DNA of 8,895 nucleotides from an uncultured Enterocloster sp. GTDB taxonomy: Bacteria; Bacillota; Clostridia; Lachnospirales; Lachnospiraceae. Positions within the stretch are counted from its first letter, which is position 1; each line of letters starts with the position of its first letter. Where the stretch lies: positions 1-8,895 of the forward strand of contig CALWMT010000095.1 in NCBI GenBank assembly GCA_944382045.1, in the 5' to 3' direction. This document shows positions 1-7,147 of this stretch, piece after piece. Position numbers and translations under genes: made by a program. The notes under the pieces are model-generated. The model made no database searches. It saw nothing but the letters and a program-made list of their open reading frames with translations, and was not told the origin of the DNA.

Positions 1-596
1 AATTTGTGCCTGTTATGTGGCCCTCCGGTTCGGCCAACTCCACCCTTATGACCATCCTGGCATGCCTGGCTCGGCCCACGCTGGGGCATTATTACCTGGA
101 CGGAACCGATGTGGCGGAGATGACGCCGGACGCTCTCTCAGACATCCGAAACAGGAAAATTGGCTTTGTATTTCAATCCTTTAACCTGATATCCCGGACC
201 TCTGCCCTGAAAAATGTGGAGCTTCCCATGACCTATGCCAGGGTGCCCAAGGCCAGGCGAAGGGCACGGGCGCAGGAGCTTCTCGCCCGGGTGGGGCTGG
301 GAGCCCGGATGGGACACATGCCCAATGAGCTCTCCGGGGGCCAGCGCCAGCGGGTGGCCATTGCCCGGGCGCTGGCAAATGAGCCGCCCCTGCTTTTGGC
401 GGATGAGCCTACGGGAAACCTGGACACTGCGGCATCTATTGAAATTATGGAGCTGTTTACAGAGCTGCACAGGGAGGGGGTTACTGTGGTTCTGGTGACC
501 CATGAGGAGGATATTGCAGCGTTTGCCAAGCGGGTGATACGGTTTGGGGACGGGCAGATTTTGAGTGATGTGAGGAGGGAGGAGAAGACGTGCTGA
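1..596 (+). CDS. MacB/LolD-type ABC transporter ATP-binding protein (5'-truncated)
   Basis: This is the cytoplasmic ATPase of a MacB-like exporter. Its N-terminus lies left of the window; the reading frame is already open at base 3, so the GTG at 6 is not the true start. Counting residues from base 6, I see a Walker A region (about 5-13), the Q-loop FVFQSFNL (54-61), the ABC signature LSGGQRQRVAIARAL (109-123), Walker B LLLADEPTGNLD (129-140) and the H-loop VTHEED (164-169). These are typical of the MacB/LolD/FtsE class. Walker A reads WPSGSANST instead of GPSGSGKST, so the ATP-binding Lys is Asn. Other near-invariant residues just after it are also altered, whereas everything past about base 100 is normal. 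I read this as poor sequence at a contig edge rather than a dead ATPase, but cannot prove it. The stop overlaps the next gene's GTG start by 7 nt, so the two are translationally coupled. Confidence 0.93.
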   Translation, partial: FVPVMWPSGSANSTLMTILACLARPTLGHYYLDGTDVAEMTPDALSDIRNRKIGFVFQSFNLISRTSALKNVELPMTYARVPKARRRARAQELLARVGLGARMGHMPNELSGGQRQRVAIARALANEPPLLLADEPTGNLDTAASIEIMELFTELHREGVTVVLVTHEEDIAAFAKRVIRFGDGQILSDVRREEKTC

Positions 597-1801
597 TTGA
601 AAATATGCAGATGGCATTTTCCTCGATTCGGGCCAACAAAATGCGCTCCATTCTGACCATGCTGGGCATTATTATCGGCATTGGCTCTGTGATTTCCATT
701 GTGTCCATCGGAGATACGATGCGCGGCCTTTTTGCTGATTTATATAAAAATGTAGGACTGACCCAGGCCTACGTGTCCATCGGGTATTGGGTGGAGGATG
801 CGCGCCAGAGCGATTATTTTACCCTGGACGAGATGGAGCGGGCCAAGGAGGCCTTCGGGGACCAGATTGCCTACATTGACAGCAGCGCCTCCGCCAGCGC
901 CAAGGCCCAATACCGGAGGACATCCATTGATTTTGACTATCAGGGCATTGACTATAATTACCAGGATGTGCAGCCAGTAAATATGGTTTACGGCAGGTAT
1001 CTGAACGAGGGGGACGTGCTGGGACGCAGGAAAAACGTGGTCATGGACACGGACAGCGCAAGGATGCTCTTCGGCGTGGAAAATGCGGTGGGAAAATCCT
1101 TCCGCACCACCCTGTACGGAAATACGGACGACTACACAGTGGTGGGAATTTACCGGAAGGAGGTAAATGCCTTTCAGGCGCTGATGATGGGAAGCAGCAA
1201 AACACGGGGGGAGGCATTTCTTCCGTATACGCTTCTTACCTGGCCCAATGATTTTTTTTACCAGCTCCGCGTGTTTGCGGCGGAGGGAACAGATATGGAC
1301 CAGTTCGCGCGGCAGTTTAAGGCTTATGCCGCGAAAATGCATGGGCGGCAGCCGGAGGATATGTATATGTATACAGCCATGGAGGAGATGAATTCCGTGG
1401 ACACGGTGATGGGCGGCCTGTCATTGGCTGTAGGCGGAATCGCGGCTATTTCCCTGGTGGTAGGCGGAATCGGCATCATGAATATCATGCTGGTATCGGT
1501 GACGGAGCGGACCCGGGAAATCGGAATCCGCAAGGCTCTGGGGGCCAAGACCCGGGATGTGCTGGTGCAGTTTTTGACAGAATCAGCGATTCTCTCTGCC
1601 TGCGGAGGGATTATCGGGGTGGCTCTGGGCGCGGGAATCGTATCCTTAGGCGGCCTGCTTTTTAAGCTGACGGTAGTGATAAAGCCAGGGGTGATACTCA
1701 TCGCTGTGTCATTTTCCGCTATGGTGGGGATTTTCTTCGGCCTGTATCCCGCCTCAAAGGCGGCAAAGGCCGACCCCATCGACGCCCTGCGGTATGAATA
1801 G
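590..1801 (+). CDS. MacB-like ABC transporter permease (FtsX domain)
   Basis: This 403-residue membrane protein is the permease partner of the ATPase. Residues 1-18 form a cytoplasmic amphipathic start (LIENMQMAFSSIRANKMRS), followed by a first membrane helix at about 20-42. Residues 43-270 form a large extracytoplasmic MacB_PCD-type domain. Three C-terminal helices lie at about 275-302, 330-356 and 366-386. The diagnostic FtsX/MacB motif is GGIGIMNIM (292-300), followed by VTERTREIGIRKALGAK (304-320), and the protein ends GLYPASKAAKADPIDALRYE. Length and topology (one helix, large loop, three helices) fit MacB permeases that lack a fused ATPase. MacB-type proteins are mechanotransmission transporters that act on substrates outside the membrane. 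The start is a GTG at 590, inside the ATPase stop region, with a GGAGG-rich ribosome site at about 573-583. The substrate cannot be told from sequence. Confidence 0.95.
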   Translation: MLIENMQMAFSSIRANKMRSILTMLGIIIGIGSVISIVSIGDTMRGLFADLYKNVGLTQAYVSIGYWVEDARQSDYFTLDEMERAKEAFGDQIAYIDSSASASAKAQYRRTSIDFDYQGIDYNYQDVQPVNMVYGRYLNEGDVLGRRKNVVMDTDSARMLFGVENAVGKSFRTTLYGNTDDYTVVGIYRKEVNAFQALMMGSSKTRGEAFLPYTLLTWPNDFFYQLRVFAAEGTDMDQFARQFKAYAAKMHGRQPEDMYMYTAMEEMNSVDTVMGGLSLAVGGIAAISLVVGGIGIMNIMLVSVTERTREIGIRKALGAKTRDVLVQFLTESAILSACGGIIGVALGAGIVSLGGLLFKLTVVIKPGVILIAVSFSAMVGIFFGLYPASKAAKADPIDALRYE

Positions 1802-1843
1802 AACGAAAAAATTCAGGCGGCGGGCAGGAAGGGAGAATATATT

Positions 1844-3043
1844 ATGAAGCATAAAGGAAAGAAAAAGCCGCTGAGACGGATAAGAATTTTCACTGCGTGG
1901 TGTGCCGCCATTGGCACCGTTTTTGGGGCATCTTTTACAGCCTGTGCCAGCCCGGAGTTTGCCTATCCGCCGGAAAAATGGGAGACACTTAGGGATAATG
2001 TGATGGAGTACGGGGAGCTGGCGGACCTGATTCACGAGTACAATGCCACTGTGATTAACAATCGCCTGGCATATGATGAATACAGGGGAAAGAGCCATGA
2101 TGATTTGAAAAATGCCTATCAGGACCTGGCAGACCAGATGTATGAGTCCAGTGACAGGCTGCTGGATTCTGTAAATGAGGACCAGCCGGGCTACGGCGCG
2201 GCGGCGGCCCAGGCCGCTCTGTCACGGGTTCAGGCAGAACAGAATCAGGATTTGGCGGACGCCCAGAATGAGGACGGCGCTATCAAAAAGCTGGAGTATG
2301 AGCGGGCAGAGGCAGAGCTGGTGCAGCAGGCCCAGACAAAGATGATTTCTTATTGGCAGAAGGAGGCAGCCCGTCCCTCCTTGGAGGCGGCGTGCGCGCT
2401 GGCGGAAAGCCAGTATGAGGCGGCTTCCCTGCGGGCGGGGGCTGGGATGCTCTCCCAGGCGGAGCTTCTCGCAGCAGGGGAAAAGGCGGAGAGTGCCAGG
2501 GCCGCTCTGCATACAAATGAAAAGGAGCAGGATGCTCTGCGGGGGGAGCTCTGCGTGCTGCTGGGATGGGCCCATGATGCCAGCCCGGAGATTCGCCCGG
2601 TTCCGATTCCCACCGAGGAGGAGCTGGCAGGCATCTGCCTGGAGGAAGACCTGGAACGTGCGGAAGCAGTGAATTATGTGCAGAGGGCCAATGAAGGCCG
2701 CCTGAAATATACAAGCGCCGGGGGAAATCAGAGAGAGATAATGGAAAAAAGGATAGCGGCAGGAGCACAGAATATCCGGGCAGATGTGTCTGCCAAGCAT
2801 CGGCTTTTGGAGCAGGCCCGGGAGCAGTACAGCCAGGCTCAGATGGAGTGGGAGCTGGCAGAGAGTCAGATGGCTTCGGCAGGCATGCAGCGGGAATTGG
2901 GAATGATATCCGTCAATCAATATAGGGAAAAGCAGGCGGAGTCTGCGGGGAAGAAGGCCGCCTTCGACCAGGCGGGGCTTTCTCTGCGGCAGGCATTTGA
3001 GGATTACATCTGGTCGGTGAATGGGCTGGCGGCGGCAGAATAG
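1844..3043 (+). CDS. Secreted coiled-coil protein, TolC/OEP-like (first of a tandem pair)
   Basis: This 399-residue exported protein is rich in Ala, Glu and Gln. A basic n-region (KHKGKKKPLRRIR) and hydrophobic stretch (16-34) form a signal peptide. Cleavage could occur after A35 (A-C-A), or C34 could be a weak lipobox cysteine (FTAC). Most of residues 45-395 is predicted by eye to be long helices, with two related segments, GAGMLSQAELL (198-209) and LGMISVNQY (352-360). Each is followed by a long helix, the pseudo-repeat pattern of TolC-family outer membrane efflux proteins. LRGELCVLLGW (232-242) and the following RPVPIPTEEEL match the usual 'L..LLG ... P' turn of that family. The start has AAGGGAG 8 nt upstream. 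It follows the permease by 42 bp with no promoter or terminator seen, so it is probably part of the pump operon. A monoderm host would have no outer membrane, so a true beta-barrel role is doubtful; a wall-spanning or adaptor-like role is inference. Confidence 0.8.
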   Translation: MKHKGKKKPLRRIRIFTAWCAAIGTVFGASFTACASPEFAYPPEKWETLRDNVMEYGELADLIHEYNATVINNRLAYDEYRGKSHDDLKNAYQDLADQMYESSDRLLDSVNEDQPGYGAAAAQAALSRVQAEQNQDLADAQNEDGAIKKLEYERAEAELVQQAQTKMISYWQKEAARPSLEAACALAESQYEAASLRAGAGMLSQAELLAAGEKAESARAALHTNEKEQDALRGELCVLLGWAHDASPEIRPVPIPTEEELAGICLEEDLERAEAVNYVQRANEGRLKYTSAGGNQREIMEKRIAAGAQNIRADVSAKHRLLEQAREQYSQAQMEWELAESQMASAGMQRELGMISVNQYREKQAESAGKKAAFDQAGLSLRQAFEDYIWSVNGLAAAE

Positions 3044-3049
3044 AGGTGA
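3042..3049 (+). promoter_or_regulatory. Ribosome binding site choosing the ATG at 3054
   Basis: AGAGGTGA lies 4 nt before the ATG at 3054. The frame is open from an ATG at 3021, but that start would overlap the previous gene by 23 bp and put WRRQNRGDG before the signal peptide. The ATG at 3054 gives a clean signal peptide. Confidence 0.6.
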
Positions 3050-3053
3050 TGGG

Positions 3054-4193
3054 ATGGATAGAAGGACAGCAGGGAGGGCTGGATGGCTGGCTTTGGCAGC
3101 AGGACTTTGGATTTGGGCCGGAAGCGGAATGGCCTTGGGGGCAGAGCCTGCCGCGCAGGCTTCGGAGAGCCGTTTTATCCTGCGCTATGAGGAGCTGGAG
3201 GAAAGGATAAAGGCGGAGAATCCCCAGACAGAGATGGAGCGGATTCCCTATGAGAGCCGGATTGCAGCCCTTGAGGAGGCGAAGGCGGATTTGGCGGAGA
3301 CGAGGAAATTTCTGCGGAGCGAGGCCTCAGACCGGGAGGACGCAGGGCATACGGCAGGAGCGGACGGCTACCGGGGCCAGGCGGACACCCTGGAGGACGC
3401 GGTAAAGGATATAGAGAAGCAGCTTCGCCAGGCGCAGGGAGTCTCCCAGAGACTGGAGCTCTCCCGCCTGGAGGACCGGATGGCTTGGACTGCCCAGAGC
3501 CTGATGGGGACCTACAATACATTGAAGCTGGATCATATGGCGGCGCAGGCGGAGGCAGAGCTTGCAAAATGTCAGCATGAGCAGGCCAAACACCGGGCAG
3601 CTGTGGGGGGAGCGTCGGAAAAGGAGGTGCAGGAGGCTCTGCTTCTGGCCCAGGACAGGGAAAATCAGGCAGCAGCACTTGGGGCGGAGATGGAGCGGAC
3701 AAGGGCAGAGCTCCTTCTTCTTGCCGGATTTGCGCCGGAGGAGGCGGTAGACATAGGCACGCTGCCCATCCCAGATGCCTCCCGGCTGGATGCCATGCAG
3801 CCGGAGACAGACAAGCGAAAGGCCCTGGGGAATAATTACGAGCTGCGGGAGCAGAGACATGCTTCCTTTTCCGGGACAAATAAGGAGCTGCACGCCAGGC
3901 AGAGGGACATTGCCCAGAGCGAGGAGGAGATGTATGCCCGCCTCGTATCCCTTTACCAGGCGGCGCTGGAGAGCAGAAGCCTCAGCCAGGCGGCATCGGA
4001 AGGGATGGCCGCCGGGGAAGCGGCCTGGCGGGCGGCCTCCCATAAATGGGATTTGGGCATGCTCTCCCGCCAGGAATATCTGGAGGCCCGCCAGGAATAT
4101 CTGAGGCGGGCGGCAGAAAAGGGGAAGGCGGATATTCAGCTCCAGCTTGCTATGGACGAGTATGCGTGGGCGCTGGAGGGGCTGATGAGGTGA
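3054..4193 (+). CDS. Secreted coiled-coil protein, TolC/OEP-like (second of a tandem pair)
   Basis: This 379-residue exported protein is distantly paralogous to its upstream neighbour. Its signal peptide is a basic start (MDRRTAGR), a hydrophobic core at 10-28 and a probable cut after ALGA (27-30). The rest is nearly all helix, very rich in Ala, Glu, Gln and Arg. The TolC-like landmarks match the neighbour: RAELLLLAGF (217-226) then GTLPIP (235-240) in the middle, and LGMLSRQEYLEA (334-345) near the end, closing with MDEYAWALEGL, which aligns with FEDYIWSVNGL of the neighbour. Only 10 nt separate the two genes, and this is the last gene of the block. Two different TolC-like subunits encoded together might form a hetero-oligomer; that is inference. 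An alternative reading is a generic secreted coiled-coil protein with no pump role. Confidence 0.78.
   Translation: MDRRTAGRAGWLALAAGLWIWAGSGMALGAEPAAQASESRFILRYEELEERIKAENPQTEMERIPYESRIAALEEAKADLAETRKFLRSEASDREDAGHTAGADGYRGQADTLEDAVKDIEKQLRQAQGVSQRLELSRLEDRMAWTAQSLMGTYNTLKLDHMAAQAEAELAKCQHEQAKHRAAVGGASEKEVQEALLLAQDRENQAAALGAEMERTRAELLLLAGFAPEEAVDIGTLPIPDASRLDAMQPETDKRKALGNNYELREQRHASFSGTNKELHARQRDIAQSEEEMYARLVSLYQAALESRSLSQAASEGMAAGEAAWRAASHKWDLGMLSRQEYLEARQEYLRRAAEKGKADIQLQLAMDEYAWALEGLMR
4066..4103 (+). repeat. 17-bp direct repeat, 21-bp period, inside the second TolC-like gene
   Basis: CCCGCCAGGAATATCTG occurs at 4066-4082 and again, identically, at 4087-4103. The 21-bp period equals seven codons and gives RQEYLEA followed by RQEYLRR, so one heptad-sized unit of the helix appears duplicated. 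Confidence 0.85.
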
Positions 4194-4339
4194 GAGGCTG
4201 AGAGGAGTATGCTTGAGCGGATTCCTGGGCTCAGGATTGAAAATTGGGCTATTTGAATCAATGAAGAGGCCGTTTTCGCTGAAATGAAAAAGTGGAAACG
4301 GCCGTAATATTTGGGGCAGATATATAAACCGAATCCCTC
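4194..4339 (+). other. Intergenic stretch with two hairpins between pump operon and next promoter
   Basis: No gene is supported here. A first small hairpin pairs CTTGAGC (4212-4218) with GCTCAGG (4229-4235) around a 10-nt loop, one pair being G-U. A second, stronger hairpin is listed separately. Neither is followed by a T-run, so the end of the pump transcript is not clearly marked. Base composition becomes visibly more AT-rich after about 4240, as expected of a promoter region. Confidence 0.6.
4268..4303 (+). terminator. 13-bp hairpin without T-tract (possible terminator or mRNA 3' end)
   Basis: GGCCGTTTTCGCT (4268-4280) pairs with AGTGGAAACGGCC (4291-4303) around the 10-nt loop GAAATGAAAA; 11 pairs are Watson-Crick and two are G-U. 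The following bases (GTAATATTTGG) are not a T-tract, so classical intrinsic termination is uncertain. Its place just after the pump operon suggests transcript end formation or 3' protection. Confidence 0.45.
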
Positions 4340-4368
4340 TTGACATCTTCTGGGAAACTGCTCACAAT
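4340..4368 (+). promoter_or_regulatory. Sigma-A-type promoter for the amidohydrolase operon
   Basis: A perfect -35 TTGACA (4340-4345) is followed after 17 bp by CACAAT (4363-4368), which matches 4 of 6 bases of TATAAT including its A at position 2 and final T. Transcription would begin near 4375, leaving a 5' leader of about 40 nt before the ATG at 4417. Confidence 0.65.
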
Positions 4369-4405
4369 AAAGATAGGGTCAGATTGACTGAACAGAAGAG
4401 TGTGC

Positions 4406-4412
4406 AGGGAGG
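4406..4412 (+). promoter_or_regulatory. Ribosome binding site choosing the ATG at 4417
   Basis: AGGGAGG lies 4 nt before the ATG at 4417. An in-frame TTG at 4384 would add TEQKSVQGGS, which has no counterpart in the family, and has no such site in front of it. Confidence 0.65.
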
Positions 4413-4416
4413 CAGT

Positions 4417-6027
4417 ATGGCAGGGAATCATCTTTTTATCAACGGAAAAATATTTACTTCGGACCCGCAAAATCCCTGGGCGGAAGCTATGCTGGTGCGG
4501 GGCGGACAGATTCTCTGGGCGGGCCGCAGGGAAGATATGCCCTATGCAGAAGGGACTGTCACGGATTTTCGGGGGCGCACCGTGATCCCCGGCTTTGTGG
4601 ACGCCCACATGCATCCGGTGATGCTGGCAGATTCCAGAAAACAGATTGTCATTATGCCGCCGCTTATCCGCTCCTTACATGACCTGGCGCAGGCCATTAG
4701 GAGGCGCCGCAGGGAGCAGGGGCCCGGCCTGTGGATTGAGGGCTGGGGCTATGATGAGCAGGCCCTTAAAGAGAAGCGGCCGCCCAGCCGTTATGATTTG
4801 GACGCAGGGTGCAGCGATGCGCCGGTTTCTATCACCCGGACCTGCGCCCATATCTGCTGTGTCAACAGTATGGCTCTGCGCTTGGCGGGGATTGACAGGA
4901 ACACGCCGGATCCACCGGGCGGGGAGATTGAGAGGGATGAAAATGGAGAGCCTACGGGCATTCTCAGGGAGAATGCCAGGAACCTTATTACGCCGTTTAT
5001 TCCTGCTGTGTCCAGGGAAAATCAGGTGGAAAACCTGCTGGAGCTGGGGGAGCTTCTCGCTTCCCAGGGAATCACTGCCATCTGCGATATGGGGAGCTTG
5101 GATGGAAGCGACAGCATGCCTGTCTATGAGGAGGCTGTGCGCCGGGGGTTTGGCCAGCGGATTGGCATCTATTATATGTGGGATTTTTATGCGGAGCACC
5201 CGGAGGATTTACATGGGCTGGAGGGGCGGACGGACAGGAGGGGACAGATTTTTACGGCAGGCTTAAAGCTCATAGGGGACGGAAGCGTGTCCGGACGGAC
5301 AGCCTGGATGGATCGTCCCTATCAGAATTCGGCGGGTGACTGCGGCCTTCCGGTGTGCTCCGACGCGCAGCTGGAATCCGCCATTGCCTTCTGCCGCAGC
5401 CACGGCAGCCAACTGTCCGTACACGCCATGGGAACCCGGGCTATCACCCGTGTGGTTGATCGAGCGGCAAAAGAAAGAGCCTGGACCGAAGAGGGGATTC
5501 CCTATGTGCGGGTGGAGCATGTGACGCTTCCCACAGAGGAGAGCATGAAAAGAGCGGCGGAGCACGGCATAGCCTTTGTCACCCAGCCAATTTTTCCCTA
5601 TGCGGAGAGCGCCAGCTACCTGTACAATCTGGGTGCGGAGCGGTTTGGAGAATGCTATCCCATAAAGCGGATGCTGGAGAATAAAGTCCCCCTCGCTTTT
5701 TCCACGGACGCCCCGGCAACCTTCTGGCCGGTGCCCTCTGACCCGTTTCCGGGCCTAAAGGCTGCGGTTACCCGGCGGGCAGCGGACAGCACGGATTTTG
5801 GGGCAGACCAGTCAGTGGATATTGGCACGGCGGTGGCGCTTTACACGAGGGGAGCGGCCCAGGCCGCAGGCTTTGCCGGTTCTGGGATGCTAAGGAAGGG
5901 ATACCGGGCGGATTTTGCCGTGTTAAACGGGGATATTTTCACAATACATCCGGAGAACATTGACCGGATACAGGTGATGGAGACATACATAGGCGGCGCG
6001 CAGGTGTACCGCAGACAGGAGGGATAG
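4417..6027 (+). CDS. YtcJ-type amidohydrolase (amidohydrolase_3 family)
   Basis: This 536-residue cytoplasmic metal-dependent hydrolase has the usual length for the YtcJ/N-substituted-formamide-deformylase group. A small N-terminal beta-sandwich (about 1-55) leads into the barrel. Visible metal and active-site residues are HMH in VDAHMHP (H64, H66), K284 in GLKLIGDGS (the position of the bridging lysine in this family), H336 in SVHAMG, H368 in RVEHVT and D431 in FSTDAP. The C-terminal strand segment GYRADFAVLNGDIF closes the sandwich. No signal peptide is present. Such enzymes cleave C-N bonds in N-acyl, formamide or amide substrates; the substrate here is unknown. It has its own promoter and is followed one base later by the ornithine-cyclodeaminase-like gene. 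This suggests the two act in sequence on an amino-acid derivative, which is inference. Confidence 0.92.
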   Translation: MAGNHLFINGKIFTSDPQNPWAEAMLVRGGQILWAGRREDMPYAEGTVTDFRGRTVIPGFVDAHMHPVMLADSRKQIVIMPPLIRSLHDLAQAIRRRRREQGPGLWIEGWGYDEQALKEKRPPSRYDLDAGCSDAPVSITRTCAHICCVNSMALRLAGIDRNTPDPPGGEIERDENGEPTGILRENARNLITPFIPAVSRENQVENLLELGELLASQGITAICDMGSLDGSDSMPVYEEAVRRGFGQRIGIYYMWDFYAEHPEDLHGLEGRTDRRGQIFTAGLKLIGDGSVSGRTAWMDRPYQNSAGDCGLPVCSDAQLESAIAFCRSHGSQLSVHAMGTRAITRVVDRAAKERAWTEEGIPYVRVEHVTLPTEESMKRAAEHGIAFVTQPIFPYAESASYLYNLGAERFGECYPIKRMLENKVPLAFSTDAPATFWPVPSDPFPGLKAAVTRRAADSTDFGADQSVDIGTAVALYTRGAAQAAGFAGSGMLRKGYRADFAVLNGDIFTIHPENIDRIQVMETYIGGAQVYRRQEG

Positions 6028-6028
6028 A

Positions 6029-7126
6029 ATGTTATTTCGGATGCCAGTGTACAGAGAGCCTGATTTCGCTCAGGATAAATTTTCCCAGTCCCCGGACGCG
6101 GTCTGGGAAACCGTAACAGCCGACGGCGTGGCCCCGGAGAACTACCACAGCACATCCATGTTTCCGGAATATTTTAAAATACAGGGACAATGGATGCTGG
6201 CGAAGGAGAGCCGCATGGATTCCAGCGTGGTGTACGGCGAAGACGGGGAGCTTCACGTGGTGGAGAATCGGAACCTTAAGAGGGGCGACCGGGTGATTAT
6301 TGGAAGAACGGAGAATGCAGAGGAGGGAATTTACCTTCACAGCACAGGCTTTGAGAATCCTGCGGATGAGGCGGGGGACCAGTTTGTATTCCGTCAGGGC
6401 CGCAGCCGGGAGACGTCCTTTGCCAGGGACTATGACCGGCTCTTTGAGCTGCTCCGCTATGAGAGGGAGCACGGACATGTGATTTGGGTGATGGGACCGG
6501 CCTTTGCCTTTGACGCTGACGCACGGCGGGCCATGGAGGCTATGGTGGAGAATGGATACGTGGACGGCCTGATGGCGGGCAATGCCCTCGCCACCCATGA
6601 CCTGGAGGGAGCGATGTTCCACACGGCTTTGGGACAGGATATTTACACCCAGAAATCACAGCCAAACGGCCATTACAATCACCTGGATGTTATCAACCGG
6701 GTGAGAAAAAGCGGCTCTATTCCTCAATTTATCGAAGATTATGGGATTGACAATGGGATTATGTACAGCTGTGTGAAAAATAAGGTGCCCTTTGTGCTCA
6801 CGGGCTCTATACGGGACGACGGCCCCCTGCCGGAGGTGATTGGAGATGTGTACCAGGGGCAGACTGCCATGCGGAGCATGGTGAAAAAGGCTACCACGGT
6901 TATCTGCCTGGCTACCATGCTTCACACCATTGCCACGGGAAATATGACGCCCTCCTACCGGGTGATGGAGGACGGGACTGTGCGCCCGGTGTTCCTCTAT
7001 ACGGTGGATGCGGATGAATTCGTGGTGAATAAGCTTTTGGACAGGGGCAGTCTGTCAGCCACGACCATTGTCACAAATGTACAGGATTTTATTATGATTG
7101 TGGCTAAGGGGCTGGGACTGATGTGA
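6029..7126 (+). CDS. TIGR00300 / LOR-SDH-conserved-region protein, archaeal-type ornithine cyclodeaminase-like
   Basis: This 365-residue protein belongs to the family found in archaea, cyanobacteria and some Firmicutes that includes archaeal-type ornithine cyclodeaminases and the C-terminal domain of the cyanobacterial arginine-catabolic enzyme AgrE. Recognised blocks are ADGVAPENYHSTS (31-43), VMGPAFAFD (154-162), DGLMAGNALATHDLEGA (179-195), GHYNHLDVINRVRKSGSI (214-231), PFVLTGSIRDDGPLPEV (254-270), TMLHTIATGNMTP (296-308) and VNKLLDRGSLSATTIVTNV (333-351). Family members bind NAD and convert ornithine to proline and ammonia, but the activity of this branch is not proven. The N-terminus appears about 60-75 residues shorter than archaeal relatives, lacking most of the first small domain; the start is well supported by AGGAGGG (6017-6023) 5 nt before the ATG. 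It sits 1 nt after the amidohydrolase. No terminator follows before the next promoter at 7148. Confidence 0.85.
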   Translation: MLFRMPVYREPDFAQDKFSQSPDAVWETVTADGVAPENYHSTSMFPEYFKIQGQWMLAKESRMDSSVVYGEDGELHVVENRNLKRGDRVIIGRTENAEEGIYLHSTGFENPADEAGDQFVFRQGRSRETSFARDYDRLFELLRYEREHGHVIWVMGPAFAFDADARRAMEAMVENGYVDGLMAGNALATHDLEGAMFHTALGQDIYTQKSQPNGHYNHLDVINRVRKSGSIPQFIEDYGIDNGIMYSCVKNKVPFVLTGSIRDDGPLPEVIGDVYQGQTAMRSMVKKATTVICLATMLHTIATGNMTPSYRVMEDGTVRPVFLYTVDADEFVVNKLLDRGSLSATTIVTNVQDFIMIVAKGLGLM

Positions 7127-7147
7127 GCATGGGAGGCGCCTAAGCTC

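Noticed and set aside
2222..2920. Minus-strand frame of 232 residues opposite the first TolC-like gene
   Set aside because: It is the antisense of a Glu/Ala/Gln-rich coiled-coil gene, with no recognisable domain and no ribosome site.
3021..3053. Upstream ATG for the second TolC-like protein
   Set aside because: It overlaps the preceding gene and adds a polar stretch ahead of a signal peptide; the ATG at 3054 has its own ribosome site.
3175..4346. Long minus-strand open frames opposite the second TolC-like gene
   Set aside because: They are Pro/Ser/Leu-rich mirror frames caused by GC-rich Ala/Glu coding on the + strand, with no ribosome sites.
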